DNA from: Actinomycetota bacterium
Lineage (GTDB): Bacteria > Actinomycetota > Thermoleophilia > Gaiellales > Gaiellaceae
DNA length: 64,000 bases
Assembly (NCBI GenBank): GCA_003161615.1
Contig: PMOB01000018.1
Coordinates: 1 to 64,000 of the forward strand
Reading direction: 5' to 3'
Under the pieces are notes generated by a model. That model was not told where the DNA came from. It saw only the letters and a program-made list of their open reading frames with translations, and made no database searches. The position numbers and the translations under genes were made by a program. Position 1 is the stretch's first letter, and each line of letters begins with the position of its first letter. Positions 50,995 through 60,769 of the stretch are shown here, one piece after another.

Positions 50995-51879
50995 TCACTT
51001 GGTCACGCTGACAACGACGCTGGTGGGTGCCGAGGTGGCGTATCCCTGCGTCGAGCGCGCGTAGATCGTGTGCTTGCCAACGGCCGGCGTCGGAATGGCG
51101 ATGCTCCAGGTCGAGCCGCTGAGCCTTGCCGAGACGGCGTTCGCGAACGTCGGGTCGTCCACCGAGACGAGAACGCTCTTGTTGACGCTCGCTGCGTAGC
51201 TCGGCATGTCGACATACGAGGCGCCGCTGAGCGTCATGAAGCCGCTGTAGACGTTCGGACCCGCGATGGTCACTCGCAGGTCGAGCGCCTGGACGTCCGA
51301 GCCGGCGAACGAGCTGTTCGCCGGGATCGTGAACGGCACCGGCGTCGACGCCCCGGTCGGATCGAGCAACGCAGTGCTCGTCGTGCTGCCGAGATCGACC
51401 GCGTTCCCTTCCACTAGTGCCTGCAGGTCGACGGTGACCTGAGCCTCGCCGACCTGGCCGCCCGTGAGCGAGATCTGGCCCGTGACGGGCTGCGAGCCGT
51501 CATAGGCGAGCGGCATGCCGTCGCTGGCCGGGAAGTCCGTGGAGGCCGCCTGAGGAGCGGCATCGCCGACCAAGCCGACCTGGTTGAGGACCAAGCCGCA
51601 GCCGTCGCCGGCGTCCGTCCCGGACGTGACGCTCAGGTGCGGGTTGTCGCTCGACGTCCCGCAGCCGTCGCGCCGCAGGAAGAAACGAGTCGTCCCGGCG
51701 GTCGTGTTCGCGAAGGCCGAGGTTCCCGCGACCGCGAGGTACGGGTTCGCGTGGAGCGAGACCTTCTGGTTCGTCTTCGGCGTCGTGATCGTCACCGACG
51801 TCGTGGCTGAGAGCGCACCGCCCGCGGCGAGCGCTGTTGCGAGTGCCGCGACAACGAGCAGCACCGTCCTACGCCTCAT
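50995..51879 (-). CDS. Secreted beta-rich protein of unknown function
   Basis: A 294-residue exported protein; the signal peptide MRRRTVLLVVAALATALAAGG precedes a mature beta-rich region. It contains repeated Ig-like strands (SVTITTPKTNQKVSLHANPYL, then PYLAVAGTSAFANTTAG) and a C-terminal segment like Ig domain linkers (GKHTIYARSTQGYATSAPTSV). The start at 51879 (residue 24 of a longer frame) is chosen because it begins the signal peptide and has AGGAGGAGA upstream. Together with the downstream HEMEE protein it forms a secreted pair of unknown role. Confidence 0.7.
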   Translation of the reverse strand: MRRRTVLLVVAALATALAAGGALSATTSVTITTPKTNQKVSLHANPYLAVAGTSAFANTTAGTTRFFLRRDGCGTSSDNPHLSVTSGTDAGDGCGLVLNQVGLVGDAAPQAASTDFPASDGMPLAYDGSQPVTGQISLTGGQVGEAQVTVDLQALVEGNAVDLGSTTSTALLDPTGASTPVPFTIPANSSFAGSDVQALDLRVTIAGPNVYSGFMTLSGASYVDMPSYAASVNKSVLVSVDDPTFANAVSARLSGSTWSIAIPTPAVGKHTIYARSTQGYATSAPTSVVVSVTK

Positions 51880-52005
51880 TCTCTCCTCCTTGGTGGGAGT
51901 GACCCCGGGTTGGAACAACAGCCGCGAGCGTTCCCCGAAGGCCTGCAAAAAACACCTGGAAAGTGGAAGAAATTCTTGACTGACCGATCAATCGAAAACG
52001 GGCAC

Positions 52006-52011
52006 TAGACT
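52006..52011 (+). promoter_or_regulatory. -10 element of the hut operon
   Basis: TAGACT, 7 nt before the hutH GTG, within GGCACTAGACTCGC, a 14-mer repeated exactly before the metallo-hydrolase gene at 57041. A candidate -35 (TTGACT, 51976) is 24 nt away, too far for normal spacing. A TTGA-8-TCAA repeat at 51976-51991 could be an operator. Confidence 0.55.
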
Positions 52012-52018
52012 CGCGCTC

Positions 52019-53547
52019 GTGGCGATCGGCCTCACCGGCGAAGACCTGACCGTCGCGGACGTCTGGGCAGTGGCGGTCGACGGCGCCGCCGCGGGGCTGA
52101 CCGACACCGCCCGGGAGAAAATGCGCGCCGCGCGTGAGCTCGTCGAGCGGGCCGCGCACGGCAGCAGCGAGCACACGTACGGCGTCAACACGGGCTTCGG
52201 CCGCTTCGTCGCCGTCGCGATCGCCGAGGAGGACACTCAGGAGTTGCAGCTCCGGCTCCTGCGCTCGCACGCTTGCGGAGTCGGCGAGCCGTACCCCGAT
52301 GAGGTCGTGCGCGCGGCTCTTCTCCTGCGGGCGAACGCGCTCGCGAAAGGAAACTCGGGCGCTCGGGTCGAGACGGTCGAGCTGCTCCTCGCGCTACTGG
52401 GCAGCGGCGTCCTCCCGGTCGTGCCGAGTCGCGGCTCGGTCGGAGCCTCCGGCGATCTCGCGCCGCTCGCGCATCTCGCGCTCCCGCTTGTCGGCGAGGG
52501 TGAGGCGTGGTTCGGCGGCGAGCGGCTGCCGGGAGGAGAAGCGCTCGCGCGGGCCGGTCTCGAGCCGGTTCGGCTGGAGGCGAAGGAAGGGCTCTCGCTC
52601 ATCAACGGCACGCAGTTCATGGCGGCGATGCTTGCGCTGGGGCTCGTGCGGGCGCGGCGGCTGGCGAAGGCGGCCGATGTCGCGTGCGCGCTCTCGGTCG
52701 AGGCGCTGCAGGGCTCGCGCACCTCGTTCCTGCCACAGATCCACGCCCTGCGGCCGCTGCGGGGACAGGTCGCCGCGGCGGCGAACGTCCTTCGGCTCCT
52801 CGAGGGCTCGGCGATCATCGAGGCGCATCGCTGGTGCGACAAGGTTCAGGACGCCTACTCGCTCCGCTGCGCGCCGCAGGTGCACGGCGCCTCGCGCGAC
52901 CTCCTCGACTATGGGGAGTACACGGTCGGCGTCGAGCTCAACGCGGCGACCGACAATCCGCTCGTGCTCGTCGACGACGAGGCGCTCGTCTCGAACGGCA
53001 ACTTCCACGGCCAGCCGCTCGCGTTTGCGCTCGACACGCTCGCGATGGCCGTGTCCGAGCTGGCGAGCATCTCGGAGCGGCGGCTCGAGCGGCTCGTCAA
53101 CCCGAACCTCTCCGACGGCCTGCCGGCGTTTCTCACGAGCCACGGCGGCCTCAACAGCGGCTTCATGATCCCGCAGTACGTGTCCGCGTCACTCGTCTCC
53201 GAGAACAAGGTTCTTTGTCATCCGGCGTCGGTCGACTCGATCCCGACGAGCGCCGGGCAGGAGGATCACGTTTCGATGGGGAACGCTGCGGGGCTGAAGG
53301 GCTGGCAGGTGCTCGCCAACTCGGAGCGAGCTGTGGCGATCGAGCTGCTCGCCGGCGCGCAGGGCGTCGAGTTCCACGCGCCGCTCGAGCCTGGCGTCGG
53401 CGGTCGTGCGGCGCGGGCCGCGGTGCGTGAGCTCTCGCCGCGGCTGAAGGACGACCGGTCGCTCGCCGTGGACATCGAGGCGGTCGCGGTCGCGATCCGC
53501 GACGGCTCGCTCGTCGCGGCGGTCGAGGCGGAGGCGGGGGAGCTGGA

Positions 53548-53551
<4 letters not shown>
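52019..53551 (+). CDS. hutH: Histidine ammonia-lyase
   Basis: A 510-residue enzyme converting histidine to urocanate and ammonia. The self-made MIO prosthetic group comes from the ASG triad at residues 143-145 in [13 protein letters not shown]. Also seen: YGVNTGFG near residue 54, [12 protein letters not shown]-like [13 protein letters not shown] near residue 192, and QEDHVSMG near residue 415. First gene of hutHUI; the next GTG overlaps its stop. GTG start with a TAGACT hexamer 7 nt upstream. Confidence 0.95.
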
Positions 53552-55250
<1,699 letters not shown>

Positions 55251-55254
<4 letters not shown>

Positions 55255-56462
55255 CGCAGCGCCTGCTTGTCCGCGACCTCGCGCAGCTCGCGACGCCGGC
55301 GGGAAGCGAGGCGCCGCTGCGTAGCCGTTCCCTCGGCGAGGTCGAGGTGCTCGAGGACGCCTTTGTCCTCTGCGCGGGCGAGACGATCGAGGCGGTGGGG
55401 CGGATGCGCGACCTTTCGCCGCTCGACGGCGATGTCGTCGAGCTCGACGGTCGCGGGCTGTCGGCCCTGGCTGGGCTCGTCGACTGCCATACGCACACGG
55501 CATTCGGCGGCGACCGCGTCGACGAGTTCTCGCTTCGGGCGGGCGGCGCGAGCTACGAGGAGCTGCACGCAGCCGGGGGCGGGATCCTCTCGACGGTTCG
55601 CGCGACGCGCGCGGCCGGGGAGGACGGCCTCCGCGCCGCCGTCGAGCGTCATCGCGACTGGATGAGCCGGGAGGGGACGACGACGTTCGAGGGCAAGTCG
55701 GGCTACGGGCTCGATCGCGACACCGAGCTTGCGTCCCTGCGCGCGATCCGAGACGCGGGCGGTGTCCCGACCTGGCTCGGCGCGCACGCTGTCCCGCCGG
55801 AGTTCGACGACGCCGACGCGTACCTCGACTTCGCGCTCGCCGAGGTGCTGCCGGAAGCAGCGCAGATCGCCGAGGCGGCGGACGTCTTCCTCGAGCGCGG
55901 CGCCTTCGACGCGACGCAGGCGCGTCGCTACCTCGAAGCGTGCCGCGACGCCGGCCTCGCGTTGCGCCTGCACGGCGACCAGTTCACGGAGTCCGGCGCG
56001 ATTCCGCTCGCGATCGAGCTCGGCGCACGCTCGGTCGACCATCTCGAGGCGACCGGTGAGGAAGGGATCCGTGCGCTCGCCGCGAGTGACGTGGTCGGCG
56101 TCCTCCTGCCGGCAAGCGCGCTCTTCCTCGACCGGACGATGCCGCCCGCCCGAGCGCTCGTCGACGCCGGCGCGGCGATCGCGCTGGCCACCGACTTCAA
56201 CCCGGGGAGCGCCTTCTGCGAGAGCCTGCCGCTCGTCTGCTCGCTGGCCTGTACGCAGCTCCACCTCTCGCCGGCAGAAGCGCTGAACGCGTGCACGATC
56301 AACGCCGCCCACGTCCTCGGCCGCGCCGACCGAATCGGGCGGCTCGCGCCTGGCTACCGGGCCGACATCGCTCTCCTCGACACGCCCGACTGGCGCTACC
56401 TCGCCTACCACCTCGGGGGGCGGGTGGTCGCGCAGGTCGTGATCGGCGGCGAGCTAGCCTGA
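55251..56462 (+). CDS. hutI: Imidazolonepropionase
   Basis: A 403-residue amidohydrolase opening the imidazolone ring to formiminoglutamate, the substrate of FtcD. Seen: [19 protein letters not shown] near residue 75 with the metal H-x-[10 protein letters not shown] near residue 146, [11 protein letters not shown] near residue 242, [10 protein letters not shown] near residue 264, and [16 protein letters not shown] near residue 308 with a further metal Asp. GTG start coupled to hutU. Confidence 0.95.
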
Positions 56463-56488
56463 CGTTGTGCTCCTCCCGCAAGTGTTCT

Positions 56489-56553
56489 CCGTGGTTCTGA
56501 CGGCTGCAAAGCGTCGCGCTGCGGCGCTCGCTTTTCGCTCGCCAGAACCGCGG
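56489..56553 (+). other. Long-range hairpin between hutI and the next gene
   Basis: CCGTGGTTCTG (56489-56499) pairs with CAGAACCGCGG (56543-56553) as an 11-bp stem with one U-G pair around a 43-nt loop. It may be a weak terminator or a regulatory fold before the gene at 56577, whose ribosome site AAGGAG (56566-56571) lies outside the stem. Confidence 0.35.
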
Positions 56554-56576
56554 CCACACTCACTGAAGGAGCACTG

Positions 56577-57011
56577 ATGCCGACGAGGAAGCAGCGCCGC
56601 CGCGCACAGAAGGAGCGGCGCCACGAGTACGAGACCGTCTGGGTCGACGAGGAGGGCAACGAGCTCGAAGAGCCGCCCGAGGACGCGTTCGCGCCGGCAG
56701 CGCGCGAAAAACGCTCCGACGGGAAGTCGAAGGCCCAGTCGAAGGGCCAGCCGCGCAACGCCAGGGCTGTCCGCACTCCGCTGCCGCCGTCGTGGCGGCG
56801 AGCCGCCAGGCGCTCGCTCATCCTCGGCGTCGTGATCATGGTTCTCTTCTACGCGATCAACTCGAAGAGCAGCGGCAGCCACCGGCTCGAGGTGTCGCTC
56901 ATAACCGCGCTCCTCTACACCGCTCTCTTCATCCCCTTCACGTTCTACGTCGATCGCTTCACGTACCGCCGCTGGCAGCGGTCGCAGGGGACGCAGACCA
57001 AGAAGCGCTGA
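56577..57011 (+). CDS. Small two-helix membrane protein
   Basis: A 144-residue protein. A basic start (PTRKQRRRAQKERR) is followed by an acidic patch (WVDEEGNELEEPPEDAF), a basic disordered linker and two transmembrane helices (SLILGVVIMVLFYAI near residue 80 and ITALLYTALFIPFTFYV near residue 104) joined by a short loop, ending RRWQRSQ. Function unknown; the charged N-terminus may bind nucleic acid or ribosomes. ATG has AAGGAG 5 nt upstream. Confidence 0.75.
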   Translation: MPTRKQRRRAQKERRHEYETVWVDEEGNELEEPPEDAFAPAAREKRSDGKSKAQSKGQPRNARAVRTPLPPSWRRAARRSLILGVVIMVLFYAINSKSSGSHRLEVSLITALLYTALFIPFTFYVDRFTYRRWQRSQGTQTKKR

Positions 57012-57027
57012 CGCCCGAGCGCGGCAC

Positions 57028-57033
57028 TAGACT
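57028..57033 (+). promoter_or_regulatory. -10 element of the metallo-hydrolase/hisS/aspS unit
   Basis: TAGACT, 7 nt before the ATG at 57041, in a 14-mer identical to the one before hutH (GGCACTAGACTCGC). A leaderless transcript is predicted. Confidence 0.55.
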
Positions 57034-57040
57034 CGCCGCC

Positions 57041-57685
57041 ATGCCGCTCGTGGTCGACAGATACGCGCTCGGACCGCTCCAGACGAACTGCTACGTCGTC
57101 CGCTCGGACCGGAGTGCGGCGGAGGCCGCGGTGATCGATCCGGGTGGGGATGCCGCTGCGCTGCGACTCGAGCTCGCGCGGCTCGGCACTGCTGCGGGCG
57201 CGATCCTGATCACGCACGGTCATTTCGACCATGTCGGCGGCGTAGCCGACCTCGCGGAAGGAACCGGCGCGGAAGTCTGGATGCCGGAGGGAGAGCGCGA
57301 GCGGCTCGAGCGGTTCACGGAGTTCGCGCCCGTTGGCGTACCCGGCCGCGCGTACCCGCCCGAGCACCTCGTCGCAGGCGGCGAGACCGTCGAGGTCGCA
57401 GGAATCTCGTTCGAGTGCCTCGCCGTTCCGGGGCACTCGCCCGCGCACGTCGCGTACTACGCCGACGGCGAGCTCTTCAGCGGCGATCTCCTCTTCGCCG
57501 GCTCCGTCGGCCGTGTCGATCTCCCGGGCGCCGACTGGGACACGCTGCTCGGCTCGGTCCGGATGCTCGCCGACCGCCTGCCGCCGGAGACGGTCGTCCA
57601 TCCGGGACACGGTCCCGAGACGACGCTCGGGATCGAGCTCGCGCGCAATCCCTTCCTCGCCGAGCTACGCGCCGCCGCAGAATGA
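57041..57685 (+). CDS. MBL-fold metallo-hydrolase (glyoxalase II-like)
   Basis: A 214-residue enzyme of the metallo-beta-lactamase fold. Metal-binding THGHFDHVGG near residue 57 (H-x-H-x-D-H), a third His in VPGHSPAHVAYY near residue 133, GDLLFAGSVGRVD near residue 148 with the bridging Asp, and PGHGPETT near residue 188. This matches the group of small hydrolases acting on thioesters, such as hydroxyacylglutathione-like substrates. ATG start with a hexamer 7 nt upstream. Its stop overlaps the hisS ATG (ATGA). Confidence 0.88.
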   Translation: MPLVVDRYALGPLQTNCYVVRSDRSAAEAAVIDPGGDAAALRLELARLGTAAGAILITHGHFDHVGGVADLAEGTGAEVWMPEGERERLERFTEFAPVGVPGRAYPPEHLVAGGETVEVAGISFECLAVPGHSPAHVAYYADGELFSGDLLFAGSVGRVDLPGADWDTLLGSVRMLADRLPPETVVHPGHGPETTLGIELARNPFLAELRAAAE

Positions 57686-58908
57686 GCCCGAGCTTCCAGG
57701 CGCCGCGCGGGACGCATGACGTCCTGCCGGGGGATCGTCTCTGGTGGCACGTGATCCGGACGATCGAGGCGCAGTGCGCGCAGTACGGCTGGTCTCCGGT
57801 CTACACGCCCGGCTTCGAGGAGACGGCGCTGTTCGAGCGCACAGCCGGCGAGGCCTCCGACGTCGTGCACAAGGAGATGTACACCTTCGAGGACCGCAGC
57901 GACCGCTCGCTCACGCTGCGGCCGGAGGGCACCGCGCCGATCGCGCGCGCCTACGTCGAGCACGGCCTCGCGCAGGAGCCGCAGCCGGTCAAGGCGTACA
58001 CGATCGCGCCGATGTACCGCTATTCGCGGCCCGGTCGCGGCCGCTACCGCGAGCACTGGCAGCTGTCGCTCGAGACGATCGGCTCGGACGATCCCGCGGT
58101 CGACGCCGAGGTGATCCAGTTCTACGCGGAGCTGCTGCGGCGGCTCGGCGTGACGGAGTGGGCACTTCTCCTCAACTCGATAGGCGACGCGAACTGCCGG
58201 CCGCAGTACGTCGCGCGCCTCGAGGAATGGCTGGACGCGCGGCCGGAACTGCTCGCGGACGAGGAGGTCGCGCACAAGCGCGCCACGAGCATCCTCCAGG
58301 TCTTCGACGTCAAGAACCCGGAGCTCCGCGCGGCCCTCGACCTCGCGCCGAAGATCGGCGACTCCCTCTGCGACGACTGCCGCGCGCATTTCGACGCGGT
58401 CAAGGCGCACCTCGACGCCTACGGCGTCCCGTACGCGCTCGACTCGTCCCTCGTGCGCGGGCTCGACTACTACACACGCACGACGTTCGAGTTCGTCGGA
58501 CCGGAGGAGAACGTCAACTCGACGCTCTGCGGCGGTGGACGCTACGACGGCCTCGTCGAGGCGGTCGGCGGGCCGCCGACGCCGGGGATCGGGGTCGGCT
58601 GCGGAATCGAGCGGCTGCTGCTCGCGCTGGAGCGGGAGGGTGCAACGGCCGAGGCGCCGCGCCTCGATCTCTTCGTCGCCTTCGAGTCGCCGGAGCTCCG
58701 CGATTTTTTTTTCCCGCAGATCGCGGCCTGGCGAGCGGCGGGCCGCTCGGTGGACACCGACTACGCTGGCCGCTCGATGAAGGGACAGCTCACACAGGCG
58801 CAAAGACTCGGAGCGGAGACGGTCGTCGTCGCGCTCGCCGACGGGACGTATCAGGTGCGGCGGCGCGGCGAGGAGGACCGCGTCGTGCAGGACATCACGG
58901 AGCTGTAG
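57682..58908 (+). CDS. hisS: Histidyl-tRNA synthetase
   Basis: A 408-residue class II synthetase. Seen: FQAPRGTHDVLPGD at the N-terminus, TLRPEGTAPIARAYVEHGL near residue 76 (motif 2 region), FRYERPxxGR-like MYRYSRPGRGRYREHWQ near residue 112, histidine-A motif RGLDYYTRTTFEF near residue 259, and GIGVGCGIERLLLAL near residue 300 (motif 3). A run of nine T (58704-58712) encodes FFF near residue 343, unusual in GC-rich coding. The start overlaps the metallo-hydrolase stop. Confidence 0.95.
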   Translation: MSPSFQAPRGTHDVLPGDRLWWHVIRTIEAQCAQYGWSPVYTPGFEETALFERTAGEASDVVHKEMYTFEDRSDRSLTLRPEGTAPIARAYVEHGLAQEPQPVKAYTIAPMYRYSRPGRGRYREHWQLSLETIGSDDPAVDAEVIQFYAELLRRLGVTEWALLLNSIGDANCRPQYVARLEEWLDARPELLADEEVAHKRATSILQVFDVKNPELRAALDLAPKIGDSLCDDCRAHFDAVKAHLDAYGVPYALDSSLVRGLDYYTRTTFEFVGPEENVNSTLCGGGRYDGLVEAVGGPPTPGIGVGCGIERLLLALEREGATAEAPRLDLFVAFESPELRDFFFPQIAAWRAAGRSVDTDYAGRSMKGQLTQAQRLGAETVVVALADGTYQVRRRGEEDRVVQDITEL

Positions 58909-60647
58909 TGGCCTGGCGCGACGTGATGTGCGGCGAGCTCCGCGCGGACGACGCCGGCAAGCGCGTCACCGTCGCCGGCTGGGCCGACACGCGCCGCGAC
59001 CACGGCGGGCTCGTCTTCGTCGACCTCCGCGACGCGACGGGGAAGGTGCAGCTCGTCCTCAACCCGGAGCATGCGCCGGACGCCGCCAAGGTCGCGCACG
59101 ACATCCGCAACGAGTACGTCCTCCAGGCGGAGGGCGAGGTCGTCACCCGCGCGCCCGAGCTCGTCAACCCGAACCTCCCGACCGGGGAGGTCGAGATCCA
59201 AGTGGCCGAGCTGCGGGTCGTCTCGCGCTCGACCGTGCTTCCGTTCCAGCTCGACGAGGAGGGCGTCGACGAGAACCTCCGCCTTCGCTACCGCTGGCTC
59301 GACCTGCGGCGCGAGCGGCTGCAGCGGAACATCCGGCTGCGCGGCCAGATGGTTGGGATCATGCGGCGCCTCATGGAGGAGGCTGGCTTCGTCGACATTC
59401 AGACGCCGGTGCTCTGGAAGCCGACTCCCGAAGGCGCTCGCGACTTCCTCGTGCCCTCGCGCCTCCAGCCGAGCCACTTCTACGCCTTGCCGCAGTCACC
59501 CCAGATCGCGAAGCAGCTCCTCGTCATCGCCGGTTTCGAGCGCTACTACCAGATCGCGATCTGCTTCCGGGACGAGGACCTCCGCGCGGACCGCGTGCAG
59601 GAGATCACGCAGCTCGACGTCGAGATGGCGTTCCCCGACTACGAGTTCCTGCTCGCGCATATGGAGCGGCTCGTCCAGACGATCTGGAGCGAATGCCTCG
59701 GCATCGAGCTCGAGACGCCGTTCCCGCGAATGACATGGGAAGAGGCCGACCGCCGCTTCGGTAGCGACAAGCCCGACCTCCGCTACGCGCTCGAGATCGA
59801 GGACGCGACCGAGGCGACACGCGGCTCGGAGTTCGGCGTCTTCGCCGGTGCCGAGGCGGTTCGCTTTCTCCGCGCTCCGCGCGTCTTCTCCCGCAGCGAG
59901 CTCGCCGAGCTCGAGGAGTTCGCGAAACAGTGGGGCGCGAAGGGGCTCGCGTATCTCGTGTACGACGAGTCGGGCGAGCTGCGCTCGCCGATCGCGAAGT
60001 TCCTCTCGGAGGAGACGCTCGCCGCGTTCGGCGGCAAGCCGGGTGAAACGCTCCTCTTCGCGGCAGACGAATGGCCCCTCACGTCTCGCGTCCTCGGTGC
60101 GCTGCGGATCCATCTCGCCGAGCGGCTCGAGCTGATCGACGAGGACGCGTGGGCGTGGCTGTGGGTGACGGACTTCCCGATGTTCGAATGGAGCGAGACC
60201 GACGATCGCTGGACAGCCGTCCACCATCCGTTCACGCGGCCGACGACCGAGTGGGAAGAGCGGTTCGACGAGGATCCAGGCAACGCGCGGGCCTTCGCGT
60301 ACGACCTGATCGGCAACGGCAACGAGCTCGCCGGTGGGTCGTTCCGGATCCACGAGCCGGAGATCCAGGCTCGCGTCTTCGATCTGCTCGGGATCAGCGC
60401 CGAGGAGCAGCGCGCGAAATTCGGCTTCCTCCTCGACGCGCTTGCGATGGGCGCGCCCCCGCACGGCGGCATCGCCTCGGGGATCGACCGGATGATGATG
60501 GTGCTCGCCGGCGAGCCGAACCTCCGCGACACGATCGCCTTCCCGAAGAACCAGGCGGGCGTCGATCCGATGACGGGCGCGCCGAGCGACGCCGACCCCG
60601 GGCACCTGAAGGAGCTCGGGATCCGGTTGGTAGACCCTCCCGCGTGA
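58908..60647 (+). CDS. aspS: Aspartyl-tRNA synthetase
   Basis: A 579-residue class IIb synthetase: an N-terminal OB-fold ([17 protein letters not shown] near residue 29), catalytic motifs [20 protein letters not shown] near residue 159 and [20 protein letters not shown] near residue 223, a GAD insertion domain (about 290-420), and motif 3 [15 protein letters not shown] near residue 520. His in RDHGG matches non-discriminating AspRS (Leu in discriminating E. coli type), so it may also charge tRNA-Asn. The GTG start overlaps the hisS stop (TAGTG); an ATG at 58926 is the alternative. Confidence 0.94.
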   Translation: MAWRDVMCGELRADDAGKRVTVAGWADTRRDHGGLVFVDLRDATGKVQLVLNPEHAPDAAKVAHDIRNEYVLQAEGEVVTRAPELVNPNLPTGEVEIQVAELRVVSRSTVLPFQLDEEGVDENLRLRYRWLDLRRERLQRNIRLRGQMVGIMRRLMEEAGFVDIQTPVLWKPTPEGARDFLVPSRLQPSHFYALPQSPQIAKQLLVIAGFERYYQIAICFRDEDLRADRVQEITQLDVEMAFPDYEFLLAHMERLVQTIWSECLGIELETPFPRMTWEEADRRFGSDKPDLRYALEIEDATEATRGSEFGVFAGAEAVRFLRAPRVFSRSELAELEEFAKQWGAKGLAYLVYDESGELRSPIAKFLSEETLAAFGGKPGETLLFAADEWPLTSRVLGALRIHLAERLELIDEDAWAWLWVTDFPMFEWSETDDRWTAVHHPFTRPTTEWEERFDEDPGNARAFAYDLIGNGNELAGGSFRIHEPEIQARVFDLLGISAEEQRAKFGFLLDALAMGAPPHGGIASGIDRMMMVLAGEPNLRDTIAFPKNQAGVDPMTGAPSDADPGHLKELGIRLVDPPA

Positions 60648-60655
60648 GCTAGCCT
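60627..60655 (+). promoter_or_regulatory. Promoter of the aspS-mnmA structured RNA
   Basis: TTGGTA (60627-60632) and TAGCCT (60650-60655) are separated by 17 nt, and transcription would start about 60660-60662, exactly at the first base of the closing stem of the folded RNA. The -35 lies in the aspS coding end. Confidence 0.6.
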
Positions 60656-60659
60656 TCAC

Positions 60660-60767
60660 GTGGGCCCGGGTAAATGGTGAACCAACAGCACCATGAAGGG
60701 AGCCCGCGTCCACGCTTGCGTGGCAGGGCACCCACCTGAGAAATCAGGTTCCCTAGCTCGGGCCCAC
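60660..60767 (+). ncRNA. Candidate structured RNA, 108 nt, with own promoter (unidentified)
   Basis: The 5' and 3' ends pair as an 11-bp stem (GTGGGCCCGGG at 60660 with CTCGGGCCCAC at 60757, one G-U). Inside are ATGGTG/CACCAT (60674-60694), AGGGA (60697-60701) with TCCCT (60750-60754), CCACG-CTTG-CGTGG (60710-60723), and ACCTGA-GAAA-TCAGGT (60734-60749), the last a perfect hairpin with a GNRA tetraloop. No tRNA, SRP, tmRNA or riboswitch consensus is evident. The stem ends 2 nt before the mnmA ATG, which has no ribosome site, so it could be a regulatory leader or a free small RNA. Confidence 0.65.
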
Positions 60768-60769
60768 TA

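Noticed and set aside
51976-52011. TTGACT as -35 of the hut promoter
   Set aside because: The distance to TAGACT is 24 nt, outside the normal 16-19 nt range; it may belong to an operator instead.
60660-60767. 6S RNA or SRP RNA identity for the aspS-mnmA element
   Set aside because: It is too short and branched for 6S and lacks the GGAAG/AGCAG core of SRP RNA; only the gene position is reminiscent.
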